A stretch of 13,351 nt of DNA from UBA11858 sp964589145 (GTDB lineage: Bacteria; Chloroflexota; Anaerolineae; Anaerolineales; UBA11858). The stretch covers positions 1-13,351 of the forward strand of contig CAZPSL010000170.1 of NCBI GenBank assembly GCA_964589145.1, given 5' to 3'. Each line of letters opens with the position of its first letter. Position 1 is the first letter of the stretch. A program made the translations under genes and the position numbers. The notes under the pieces were generated by a model that saw only the letters and a program-made list of their open reading frames with translations, had not been told where the DNA came from and did not search any database. This document shows, piece after piece, positions 8,151-13,351 of the stretch.

Positions 8151-8156
8151 ATTATA
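8151..8156 (-). promoter_or_regulatory. Promoter -10 element of feoAB
   Basis: The minus strand reads GGGGG-TATAAT-TGCC, a perfect sigma-70 -10 hexamer. By the usual spacing transcription would begin near 8144, giving a leader of about 22 nt before the feoA start. No good -35 hexamer lies 16-18 nt upstream; the corresponding bases read TATCGC or similar. A weak -35 is typical of promoters that need an activator. An A/T-rich stretch at about 8192-8212 could serve as an UP-like element. Confidence 0.65.
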
Positions 8157-8179
8157 CCCCCATTGTGCGAAAAGCGATA

Positions 8180-8191
8180 TGATTTTTATCA
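8180..8191 (-). promoter_or_regulatory. Crp/Fnr-type operator in the feoAB promoter
   Basis: The minus strand reads TGAT-AAAA-ATCA, a perfect 12-bp palindrome. It fits the inner part of the FNR consensus (TTGAT-N4-ATCAA) and equally GTGA-N6-TCA(T) of CRP-like sites with the same centre. The centre (8185/8186) falls at -41.5 relative to the start inferred from the -10 box, the standard class II activator position. In E. coli feoAB is known to be activated by FNR. Which regulator acts here is not visible. A Fur-like reading of the A/T-rich region is weaker. Confidence 0.5.
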
Positions 8192-8254
8192 CTTTTTTCA
8201 TAGATATTTTTGCGTCCCACCCCGAAATTTCCGCTTTGGTTCCTCTCTCCCTTC

Positions 8255-8273
8255 GGGTTGGGGTGAGGGCGGG
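8255..8273 (+). other. Potential G-quadruplex motif in the feoA / HD-gene divergent region
   Basis: The + strand has four G-runs: GGG-TT-GGGG-TGA-GGG-C-GGG. Loops of 2, 3 and 1 nt meet the usual quadruplex pattern. It sits between the feoAB promoter and the 33-bp palindrome. The surrounding CTCTCCCTTCGGG...GGTGAGGG wording resembles an intergenic repeat common in many genomes, so it may be a decayed repeat rather than a regulatory structure. Confidence 0.4.
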
Positions 8274-8302
8274 TGTTCGGTGCCTGTCTTGTTCGCCAAA
8301 TG

Positions 8303-8335
8303 AAGACTGGCAGTCCTGGCAGGACTGCCAGTCTT
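8303..8335. repeat. 33-bp palindrome, copy 1 (REP-like)
   Basis: AAGACTGGCAGTCCTG (8303-8318) is followed by one G and then its exact reverse complement CAGGACTGCCAGTCTT (8320-8335). The 16-bp arms have no mismatch. A close relative with the same geometry lies at 10090-10122. No T-run follows on either strand, so it does not look like an intrinsic terminator. It resembles repetitive extragenic palindromes. Confidence 0.85.
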
Positions 8336-8381
8336 GTGTGCGGGGCGAGGGAAACACATAGGAATTTCTACAACATTTGCC

Positions 8382-8401
8382 TGCACCCCCGGGAGGGTGC
8401 A
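8382..8401. repeat. Short inverted repeat in the HD-gene leader region
   Basis: TGCACCC (8382-8388) and GGGTGCA (8395-8401) form a perfect 7-bp stem with a 6-nt loop, about 70 nt before the HD gene start. A second, 6-bp stem (CTCCAA 8403-8408 / TTGGAG 8420-8425) follows directly. No terminator T-run is present; function unknown. Confidence 0.35.
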
Positions 8402-8426
8402 TCTCCAACAACAGGCGTTTTGGAGG

Positions 8427-8432
8427 TATACT
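8427..8432 (+). promoter_or_regulatory. Possible -10 element of the HD-domain gene
   Basis: TATACT matches five of six bases of the -10 consensus and would place transcription near 8439, about 30 nt before the gene. The -35 region 16-18 nt upstream has no good match, so the call is tentative. Confidence 0.35.
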
Positions 8433-8456
8433 TGCTCCCGCATATCTTCCCGAAAA

Positions 8457-8462
8457 AAGGAG
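8457..8462 (+). promoter_or_regulatory. Ribosome-binding site of the HD-domain phosphohydrolase gene
   Basis: AAGGAG, 7 nt before the ATG at 8470. It selects this start over an in-frame upstream ATG at 8377, which would add about 31 Pro- and Gly-rich residues. Confidence 0.85.
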
Positions 8463-8469
8463 TTGTTGT

Positions 8470-9036
8470 ATGGAACGAGAACAAGCCCTTGCCATCCTGG
8501 ATGAGTTCATCCAGAACCCCAATCTCAAACGCCACAACCTCGCCGTGGAAGCCGCCATGCGCTTCTACGCCCGCAAGTTTGGCGAAGACGAGGACCTGTG
8601 GGGACTCACCGGCCTGCTGCACGATTTCGACTGGGAGATTCACCCCACGCTGGAAGAACATCCCCGTGCCGGAGAGCCGCTCCTGCGGGAGCGCGGCGTC
8701 CCCGAGGTGGTCATCCGCGCCATCCAGAGCCACGCCGACCACACCGGCATCCCCCGCGAGACCCGGATGGAACACGCGCTCTACGCCTGTGACGAAATCA
8801 CCGGCCTGATTACCGCCGTCGCACTGGTGCGCCCCTCCCGCTCACTGATGGATTTGAAGGTCAAATCCGTCAAGAAGAAGTGGAAGGACAAGTCCTTCGC
8901 CGCCGGTGCCAACCGCGAGGAGATGGAACGCGGCGCCGCGGAAATCGGCGTGGACTTGTGGGAGCATGTCGGCAACGTGATTGAAGCCATGCGCTCCATC
9001 GCTCCGGAGTTGGGGCTGGCAGGAGTGGAAGAGTAA
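8470..9036 (+). CDS. HD-domain (HDIG-type) metal-dependent phosphohydrolase
   Basis: This is a 188-residue cytoplasmic protein of the HD superfamily. Likely metal ligands appear in order: His22 (KRHNLAVE), His51-Asp52 (LLHDFDW), His64 (EEHPRAG), His88/His91 (SHADHTG) and Asp108 (CDEI). The pattern LLHD-FDWEIHP-EEHP-G fits small HDIG proteins, widely distributed and mostly uncharacterised. The extra histidines are consistent with a two-metal site. The substrate is probably a nucleotide or phosphoester but cannot be named from sequence. It is unrelated in detail to the SpoT-like HD protein at 5409-5990. The start is set by AAGGAG. It is divergent from feoAB and separated from fmt by 93 nt of short-period repeats, so any functional link with fmt is uncertain. 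Confidence 0.85.
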   Translation: MEREQALAILDEFIQNPNLKRHNLAVEAAMRFYARKFGEDEDLWGLTGLLHDFDWEIHPTLEEHPRAGEPLLRERGVPEVVIRAIQSHADHTGIPRETRMEHALYACDEITGLITAVALVRPSRSLMDLKVKSVKKKWKDKSFAAGANREEMERGAAEIGVDLWEHVGNVIEAMRSIAPELGLAGVEE

Positions 9037-9081
9037 ATCGGGTAATCAGGTGATCAGGTAATCGGGTAATCAGGTAATCGG
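9037..9081 (+). repeat. 8-nt tandem repeat, ATCRGGTR x5
   Basis: Directly after the stop codon of the HD gene, five consecutive 8-mers of the form ATC(A/G)GGT(A/G) run from 9037 to 9076, followed by a partial ATCGG. Only the two purine positions vary. The array starts at the first base after the stop codon. It is a microsatellite-like short repeat of unknown role. Confidence 0.85.
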
Positions 9082-9090
9082 AGTTCCTGA

Positions 9091-9118
9091 TCCCCAATCC
9101 CCAATTCCCAATCCCCAG
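9091..9118 (+). repeat. 7-nt tandem repeat, YCCCCAA-type x4, with minus-strand G-quadruplex motif
   Basis: Four heptamers follow one another: TCCCCAA, TCCCCAA, TTCCCAA, TCCCCAG. They resemble the heptanucleotide STRR repeats (CCCCA(A/G)T) known from cyanobacterial genomes. On the minus strand the array gives GGGG-ATT-GGG-AATT-GGGG-ATT-GGGG, a canonical quadruplex motif. It ends 11 nt before the fmt start and occupies the place where a Shine-Dalgarno would be. Confidence 0.85.
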
Positions 9119-9129
9119 CCTCCCCCGCC

Positions 9130-10062
9130 ATGACCCCATCCCCCCGCATCGTCTTCATGGGTTCGCCGGATTTCGCACTGCCGACCCTGCGCGCCCTTGC
9201 CGAACACTTCAACGTCGTCGGCGTGGTTACCCAGCCCGACCGTCCCGCCGGGCGCGGGCGCAAACTCGTCCCGCCGCCGGTGAAAGCCCTCGCGCAGGAA
9301 CTCGGCATCCCCGTCATCCAGCCGGAGCGGCTGTACAAGGCGCCCGAAGCGATGGAACAACTACGCGTCTGGTCGCCGGATGTGATCGCTGTGGCGGCCT
9401 TCGGGCAGATTCTCAAGCCCGACGTGCTGGAACTGCCTCCACATGGCTGTGTGAACGTCCACGCATCGCTGCTGCCGCGCTGGCGCGGCGCCGCGCCCAT
9501 CAACGCCGCCATCCTGCACGGAGACCGCGAGACCGGCATCACCATCATGCAGATGGATGTTGGCCTGGATACCGGCCCCATCCTCGCCCAGCGGGCAATC
9601 CCCATCGGGGAGGTGGATACCGCCGGGACGCTGTTCACCAAACTGGCGGATTTGGGCGCGGAACTGCTGGTGGAGACCCTGCCGCGCTACCTGAACGGCG
9701 AAATCACCCCCCAGCCGCAGGATGACTCGCAGGCGACCTACGCCCCGATGCTCAAAAAGTCCGACGGGGAACTGGATTTCACCCGCCCCGCGGCGGAACT
9801 GGCCCGACGGGTGCGCGCCTTCAACCCCTGGCCCGGCACCTACCTTCAATGGAACGGGAAACCCCTCAAAATCCACGCCGCCCATCCCGCCGAGGAAGTG
9901 GAATCCCCCGGAGCGGGCGTGCGAAGCATCCATAACGGCTTTCCGGCAGTCGGCACATCCCAGGGCCTCCTCGTGCTGGATACCATCCAGCCGCAAGGCA
10001 AGCGTCCCATGCCGGGCGATGCCTTCCTGCGCGGTGCGCGCGGCTGGGTTGACCAGAAGTAG
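9130..10062 (+). CDS. fmt: Methionyl-tRNA formyltransferase
   Basis: This 310-residue cytoplasmic enzyme formylates Met-tRNA(fMet) with 10-formyl-tetrahydrofolate to make the bacterial initiator. The N-terminal domain opens with RIVFMGSPDFALPTL. It has the catalytic set Asn109, His111 and Asp147, within VNVHASLLPRWRGAAPI (108-124) and VGLDTGPIL, equivalent to Asn108/His110/Asp146 of E. coli. TYAPMLKKSDGELDF marks the hinge, and the C-terminal OB-like domain carries RRVRAFNPWPGTY. The length is normal for the family. The ATG at 9130 adds three or four residues before the canonical start; a leader of C-rich heptamers precedes it and there is no Shine-Dalgarno. The frequent partner def (peptide deformylase) is not adjacent. 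The stop is followed after 3 nt by the second palindrome region. Confidence 0.97.
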   Translation: MTPSPRIVFMGSPDFALPTLRALAEHFNVVGVVTQPDRPAGRGRKLVPPPVKALAQELGIPVIQPERLYKAPEAMEQLRVWSPDVIAVAAFGQILKPDVLELPPHGCVNVHASLLPRWRGAAPINAAILHGDRETGITIMQMDVGLDTGPILAQRAIPIGEVDTAGTLFTKLADLGAELLVETLPRYLNGEITPQPQDDSQATYAPMLKKSDGELDFTRPAAELARRVRAFNPWPGTYLQWNGKPLKIHAAHPAEEVESPGAGVRSIHNGFPAVGTSQGLLVLDTIQPQGKRPMPGDAFLRGARGWVDQK

Positions 10063-10065
10063 TTT

Positions 10066-10096
10066 CAGTCCTGGCGTTCCTGCCGCTCCAGGACTG
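10066..10096. repeat. Degenerate palindrome half-copy forming an alternative hairpin
   Basis: CAGTCCTGG (10066-10074) pairs perfectly with CCAGGACTG (10088-10096) across a 13-nt loop. CTGGCGTTCCTG (10071-10082) is also a direct repeat, 11 of 12 bases, of CTGGCATTCCTG (10094-10105) inside the palindrome that follows. The right arm of this hairpin overlaps the left arm of the 33-bp palindrome, so the two structures exclude each other. Confidence 0.65.
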
Positions 10097-10122
10097 GCAT
10101 TCCTGGCAGGAATGCCAGTCCT
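10090..10122. repeat. 33-bp palindrome, copy 2 (REP-like)
   Basis: AGGACTGGCATTCCTG (10090-10105), one G, and the exact reverse complement CAGGAATGCCAGTCCT (10107-10122). It has the same 16+1+16 geometry and the same central G as the copy at 8303-8335. The copies differ at four positions that form two paired changes, A-T to G-C and G-C to T-A, so both remain perfect. It lies between fmt and the histidine phosphatase. No T-run follows. Confidence 0.85.
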
Positions 10123-10138
10123 TAAATACCTCGCGAGC

Positions 10139-10173
10139 CTTCAACTTTTAACCTGCAACCTCCAAACCCCAAA
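10139..10173 (+). repeat. Degenerate 7-nt tandem repeat before the histidine-phosphatase gene
   Basis: Five phased heptamers, CTTCAAC, TTTTAAC, CTGCAAC, CTCCAAA, CCCCAAA, share the pattern NNNNAA(C/A) and end 3 nt before the ATG at 10177. The last units resemble the TCCCCAA units before fmt. As there, the array occupies the ribosome-binding position and no Shine-Dalgarno is present. An 8-bp palindrome CTCGCGAG (10130-10137) precedes it. Confidence 0.65.
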
Positions 10174-10176
10174 CCT

Positions 10177-10821
10177 ATGCCCAAAGACGAACACCCCCGC
10201 TACGAAATCGCCCTGCTGCGCCACGGAGAATCCGAAGGCAACGCAAGCGGCTACTATCAGGGACAGGCCGACGGCTTCCCGCTCACCGAGCGCGGGCGCG
10301 AGCAGGCCTGGTCGCTGGCGGTGTACTGGCAATCCACCGGCGTCACCTTCGATACCTGCATCGCCAGCCCGCTTCTCCGCGCCCGCGAAACCGCCGAAAT
10401 CATCGCCGACATCCTCGGGCTGGAGGTCGAAACTGACCCCATCTGGATGGAGCGCGATAACGGCAAATTTGCCGGGCTGCATCACACCGAGGTCGAAAAA
10501 AGCCCCCGCGACGACATGCGAAACATCTACACCCCGATTGGCGAACATGGCGAAACCGAGTGGGAACTCTTCCTGCGCGGCGGGCGCGCCATCCAGAGCA
10601 TTTTGCACCGCGAGCCAGCCCGCTACCTGATCGTCTCGCACGGGGCGATTCTCAACGCCACGATGCGCGCCACCCTTGGTGTCACCCCGCAGCCGATGTT
10701 CCGCGGCGTGTGGTTCCACTTCCGCAACACCGCCTTCGCCAGCCTGACCTACGCTCCCGAATCCGACCGCTGGGGTGTCCACGGCGTCAACCAGCGGCCC
10801 CACTGGGATGAAGACCGATGA
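10177..10821 (+). CDS. Histidine phosphatase (phosphoglycerate mutase-like) family protein
   Basis: This 214-residue cytoplasmic enzyme belongs to the branch of the histidine phosphatase superfamily related to GpmB/CobC. The catalytic RHG triad is LLRHGESEGN (Arg15, His16, Gly17), where His16 is phosphorylated. SPLLRARETAE carries the phosphate-pocket arginines (Arg68, Arg70), MERDNGKFAG supplies the acid (Glu92), and LIVSHGAIL the second histidine (His155). Family members act as phosphatases on small phosphoesters more often than as true mutases, and the substrate cannot be read from sequence. There is no Shine-Dalgarno; the leader is a 7-nt repeat. The stop overlaps the next gene start as ATGA (10818-10821), so it is translationally coupled to the ketopantoate reductase. 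Confidence 0.9.
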   Translation: MPKDEHPRYEIALLRHGESEGNASGYYQGQADGFPLTERGREQAWSLAVYWQSTGVTFDTCIASPLLRARETAEIIADILGLEVETDPIWMERDNGKFAGLHHTEVEKSPRDDMRNIYTPIGEHGETEWELFLRGGRAIQSILHREPARYLIVSHGAILNATMRATLGVTPQPMFRGVWFHFRNTAFASLTYAPESDRWGVHGVNQRPHWDEDR

Positions 10822-11861
10822 CCAGCCGCTTGAAGATACTCTCCATTGGCGCGGGGGCGATTGGAACCTACATCGGCGGCAGCCTGGCGCTGGATGGGCA
10901 CGAGGTGGTTTTTGTGGAACGCCCGCAAATCGCGGCGGAACTCGCCGCCCGCGGCCTGCGGCTGAACCTTGATGGACAGGAGCATCGCATCCCGGAACCG
11001 CAGGTGGTTCCCTCTCTGGAAGATGCCCTCCGCCTCGGAGATTTTGACGTTGCCCTCTTCGCCCTCAAATCCTACGATACCCCGGCGTTTCTCGCCGCCC
11101 TGCGCGTTCCCTCTGAAGATTTGCCGCCCTTCCTGTGCCTCTCCAACGGAGTGGAGAACGAACCCGCATTGGAAGCCGCCCTCGGCGCGGGGAAAGTCAT
11201 CGCCGGCACGGTGACCTCCGCCGTGGGACGCCGCGCCGCCGGTGACATCGTGCTGGAACGTCTGCGCGGTGTTGGGGTAGCCGCCGGTCATCCGCTTTCG
11301 GAGCGTCTGGCCGCCGCGCTGGATGCGGCGGGGCTGCAAGCCCGCCTCTACCCCCGCGCTGCCGATATGAAATGGTCGAAGATGCTCACCAACCTGCTCG
11401 CCAACGCCACCTCCGCCATTTTGGATATGTCCCCGGCGGAGATTTTCGCCGACCCGCGGCTCTACCGCCTGGAAATCGAACAGTTGCGCGAGGCCCTGGC
11501 GGTGATGCGGGCGCAAAACATCGGCGTGGTGGATGTGCCGGGCGTGCCGGTGCGTCTGCTGGCGTTTGCGGCGCGCTGGCTGCCGTTGACGCTCTCGCGC
11601 CCGTTTTTGGGCAAGGCGGTCGGCGGGGGGCGCGGGGGCAAGATGCCCTCTTTCCACATTGACCTGCACAGCGGGCGCGGCAAGAGCGAGGTGGGGTATC
11701 TCAACGGGGCGGTGGTGCGCGCCGGGGAGCGGTACGGGGTTCCAACGCCGGTGAATGCCGCCCTCACCGACACACTGCTCAAACTCACTTCTGGGGAAAT
11801 CCCGCTGGATGCGTTTGCCCGGCAGCCGGAGAAGTTGGCCTTACGGTGTGCCGGGCACTGA
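10818..11861 (+). CDS. panE: 2-dehydropantoate 2-reductase (ketopantoate reductase)
   Basis: This 347-residue cytoplasmic enzyme would reduce 2-dehydropantoate to pantoate with NADPH, the second dedicated step to pantothenate and coenzyme A. The nucleotide-binding loop is LSIGAGAIGTYIGG (GAGAIG at 11-16), with Lys84 in ALKSYDT and the NGVEN segment at 110-114. The helical domain has K188MLTNLLAN, whose Lys-x3-Asn-x3-Asn spacing matches the catalytic Lys176/Asn180/Asn184 of the E. coli enzyme. The C-terminus has the typical SEVGYLNGAVV and GVPTPVNAAL. It is somewhat longer than the ~300-residue E. coli protein because of a Gly/Arg-rich insert (GKAVGGGRGGK) before the substrate segment. The family also includes members with other substrates, so the symbol is probable rather than certain. 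It starts within the upstream stop codon (ATGA). Confidence 0.88.
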   Translation: MTSRLKILSIGAGAIGTYIGGSLALDGHEVVFVERPQIAAELAARGLRLNLDGQEHRIPEPQVVPSLEDALRLGDFDVALFALKSYDTPAFLAALRVPSEDLPPFLCLSNGVENEPALEAALGAGKVIAGTVTSAVGRRAAGDIVLERLRGVGVAAGHPLSERLAAALDAAGLQARLYPRAADMKWSKMLTNLLANATSAILDMSPAEIFADPRLYRLEIEQLREALAVMRAQNIGVVDVPGVPVRLLAFAARWLPLTLSRPFLGKAVGGGRGGKMPSFHIDLHSGRGKSEVGYLNGAVVRAGERYGVPTPVNAALTDTLLKLTSGEIPLDAFARQPEKLALRCAGH

Positions 11862-11906
11862 CGGATTTTTGGATACCGCAGATTGCGCATAGTCACTATC
11901 ACTTCC

Positions 11907-13175
11907 ATGACAAAACCCACCATCTACCTCACACTAATCATCACACTGTCCGCTATCCTGACCGGATGCTCCGGCCCCGCGGGGGAAGGGGGGGCGGCAA
12001 CTCCAACTCCATACCCGACTCCCGTGGTTCCCTCCAAGCCGACCTACGCCGTCCAGCGTGGTGATGTCACCCAGGAGGTTCAGTTTACTGCCCGCGTTGC
12101 GCCGACGGTGCAGGAAGAACTGTTTTTCCGCGTGGACGGGCGAGTGCGCGGCGTCTATTTCGATGAGGGCAATCCCGTTAGAGCCGGGGAGGTGATCGCC
12201 GATTTGGAGTATCTCGACGACCTGGAACGCCAACTGGCCTCCGACCAACTGGCTTTGCGCCGGGCGGAGATCTACGTCGAGAACGCGCAAATCGCACTGG
12301 ATGCGTTTTTAGCGGAGCAGCCTTCGGCGGAGATGGTTTTGGGGCAGGCGCAGCAAACTCTGGTTGCCGCCCGCAGGGCGTTCCGGCAGGCGGAGAGTTG
12401 CTACAAGGCCCTCAAGAATTCATCCACCGCGGACATCCGCGAGACAGCGCAATCCGAATACCGGATCGCCAAGGCCCAACTGGATGCCGCCGAGGCAGCG
12501 TGGCAGCGCGTTCAGGAGAACCCCGTCCCCGCCGAGTACGAGGCGCAGCGCACCCTGCTGGAAAATGACCTGGAACTGGCGCAAATCGCCTACGAGGAGA
12601 CCAAAATCGGCGTCGCCGACATCGAAAAGACGATTGCCGATGCTCAACTGACCGCGCCTTTTGACGGTGTGCTTTCCACGCTGCACCTTTCAGATGGCCG
12701 CGCGGTGAATGCTTTCAAGCCTTACGCGGTGGTCGCCGACATGAGTCAACTGGAATTGAGCGCTAACCTTTCCACGGATGTGATGCAAAATCTGGAAGTC
12801 GGCATGGCGGTGACCGCGCAACTGGCCTCCCGCCCCGGCGAGGTTTACACCGGCACCATCCGCTACCTGCCTTACGGCCTGCCACCGGATGCCGAAAACA
12901 AAGAGAAGACCACCCGTATCGCGCTCAATGTGGATTTCGAGGAAGCCGGGCTGAAGGTCGGCGACCTGATGCGGGTCACAATCGTTTTGAAGCATCATGA
13001 AGATGTGCTCTGGCTGCCGCCCCAGGCCATCCGCACCTTTGAAGGACGCAAATTTGTGGTGGTGCAGGAGAACGGTTATCAGCAGCGGGTGGATGTGAAA
13101 ATCGGTGCCGAAAGCGATGACCGCGTGGAGATCATCTCCGGGCTGGAAGAGGGACAAGTGGTGATTGCCCCGTGA
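11907..13175 (+). CDS. Membrane-fusion (HlyD/MacA-type) lipoprotein of an ABC exporter
   Basis: This 422-residue protein is anchored outside the cytoplasmic membrane and would couple an ABC permease to its substrate path. Residues 1-20 are a lipoprotein signal peptide ending in a lipobox, LTGC with Cys21, followed by a Gly/Pro/Thr-rich linker (about 22-45). A first half lipoyl domain (FFRVDGRVRGVYFDEGNPVRAGE), a long coiled-coil hairpin (about 101-245, Ala/Gln/Glu-rich), the second lipoyl half (LTAPFDGVLSTLHLSDG), a beta-barrel and a C-terminal membrane-proximal domain follow in the usual order. The start is uncertain: ATG 11907 gives a textbook lipoprotein signal, while an in-frame TTG at 11883 would add eight residues. 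Neither has a Shine-Dalgarno. A permease-like gene follows after 32 nt. Cargo is unknown. Confidence 0.9.
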   Translation: MTKPTIYLTLIITLSAILTGCSGPAGEGGAATPTPYPTPVVPSKPTYAVQRGDVTQEVQFTARVAPTVQEELFFRVDGRVRGVYFDEGNPVRAGEVIADLEYLDDLERQLASDQLALRRAEIYVENAQIALDAFLAEQPSAEMVLGQAQQTLVAARRAFRQAESCYKALKNSSTADIRETAQSEYRIAKAQLDAAEAAWQRVQENPVPAEYEAQRTLLENDLELAQIAYEETKIGVADIEKTIADAQLTAPFDGVLSTLHLSDGRAVNAFKPYAVVADMSQLELSANLSTDVMQNLEVGMAVTAQLASRPGEVYTGTIRYLPYGLPPDAENKEKTTRIALNVDFEEAGLKVGDLMRVTIVLKHHEDVLWLPPQAIRTFEGRKFVVVQENGYQQRVDVKIGAESDDRVEIISGLEEGQVVIAP

Positions 13176-13207
13176 CCCCGTGACCGCATTCTGGATTTTG
13201 CCATAGC

Positions 13208-13351
13208 ATGAACTTTCTCCGCCGCATTTGGGGTTTGATTACCACGATACCAGGCCGCCTGAAAGCACAATGGGGGCTGGTGCTGGCGGCGATTCTGGGG
13301 CTGGTCTCTTCCATTTCGCTGATTTTGAGCATCCCCCTGTACGCCGATTCA
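13208..13351 (+). CDS. Probable ABC transporter permease (FtsX-like), N-terminus only
   Basis: The frame opens with ATG at 13208 and is still open at the window edge, giving 48 residues. A short basic N-terminus (MNFLRRIWGL...GRLKAQWG) is followed by one hydrophobic helix (LVLAAILGLVSSISLILSI) and the start of an extracytoplasmic segment (PLYADS). This fits the first helix of MacB/FtsX-type permeases, and its place 32 nt after a membrane-fusion lipoprotein supports it. No motif specific to the family lies within the visible part, so the call rests mainly on context. Confidence 0.65.
   Translation, partial: MNFLRRIWGLITTIPGRLKAQWGLVLAAILGLVSSISLILSIPLYADS

Noticed and set aside
8122..8151. 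Longer feoA reading starting at 8151
   Set aside because: Its first codon overlaps the -10 box and lies upstream of the inferred transcription start; a ribosome-binding site supports 8121.
8176..8207. Fur box in the feoAB promoter
   Set aside because: The A/T-rich stretch has only partial match to the 19-bp Fur consensus; the TGAT-N4-ATCA core at -41.5 fits a Crp/Fnr site better.
8303..8335. Palindrome as an intrinsic terminator
   Set aside because: No T-run follows the stem on either strand, and the sequence lies upstream of both flanking genes, where no transcript is expected to end.
8139..8558. Minus-strand frame covering the palindrome in the feoA/HD gap
   Set aside because: Its reading is produced by the repeat itself and by the shadow of the HD gene; no start signal supports it.
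9037..9118. Possible CRISPR array
   Set aside because: Units are 7-8 nt and directly contiguous with no unique spacers.
10749..11669. 306-codon minus-strand frame opposite panE, and similar long frames opposite fmt
   Set aside because: Long antisense frames are expected in GC-rich coding DNA; the + strand proteins carry full family motifs and these do not.

Overview
The window is an ordinary-density bacterial chromosome segment of moderately high GC. It carries ten complete protein genes plus the start of an eleventh at the right edge. No RNA gene, insertion sequence or CRISPR array is visible. The gene mix suggests a Chloroflexota (Anaerolineae-like) bacterium: a Wzy-type ligase with a long TPR tail, a WecA enzyme fused to a CapD/WcaJ-type sensor module, a lipoprotein-anchored ABC adaptor, and intergenic gaps filled with short-period repeats. 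This assignment is an inference from style and content, not from a marker gene.

Left part (259-5246, + strand): two surface-polysaccharide genes separated by 2 nt. They encode an O-antigen ligase/polymerase-family membrane protein with C-terminal TPRs, and a polytopic glycosyl-1-phosphate transferase that would start the lipid-linked glycan. A standalone SpoT/Mesh1-type HD hydrolase (5409-5990) follows. Its stop codon overlaps the stop codon of feoB, which comes from the opposite strand.

Middle (5987-8121, - strand): feoA-feoB, the ferrous-iron importer, overlapping by 16 nt. It has a good -10 box (TATAAT) and a Crp/Fnr-type palindrome centred at the inferred position -41.5, so oxygen- or redox-linked activation of iron uptake is plausible. 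The divergent 348-nt gap (8122-8469) also holds a G-quadruplex motif, a 33-bp near-perfect palindrome and the leader of the next + strand gene.

Right part (8470-13351, + strand): a second HD-domain phosphohydrolase, methionyl-tRNA formyltransferase (fmt), a histidine-phosphatase/phosphoglycerate-mutase-family enzyme, a ketopantoate reductase (overlapping its upstream neighbour by ATGA), a membrane-fusion lipoprotein and the N-terminus of a probable FtsX-type ABC permease. The last two look like the start of an ABC exporter operon that continues outside the window.

The most interesting non-coding signal is a family of intergenic repeats. Two 33-bp palindromes (8303-8335 and 10090-10122) differ at only four positions, which form two compensated base pairs. 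Degenerate 7-nt and 8-nt tandem repeats fill the leaders of fmt and of the histidine phosphatase, and neither gene has a Shine-Dalgarno sequence. The most interesting protein is the WecA fusion, which pairs a polytopic initiating transferase with a module normally attached to other enzymes. I found no clearly novel multi-gene system.
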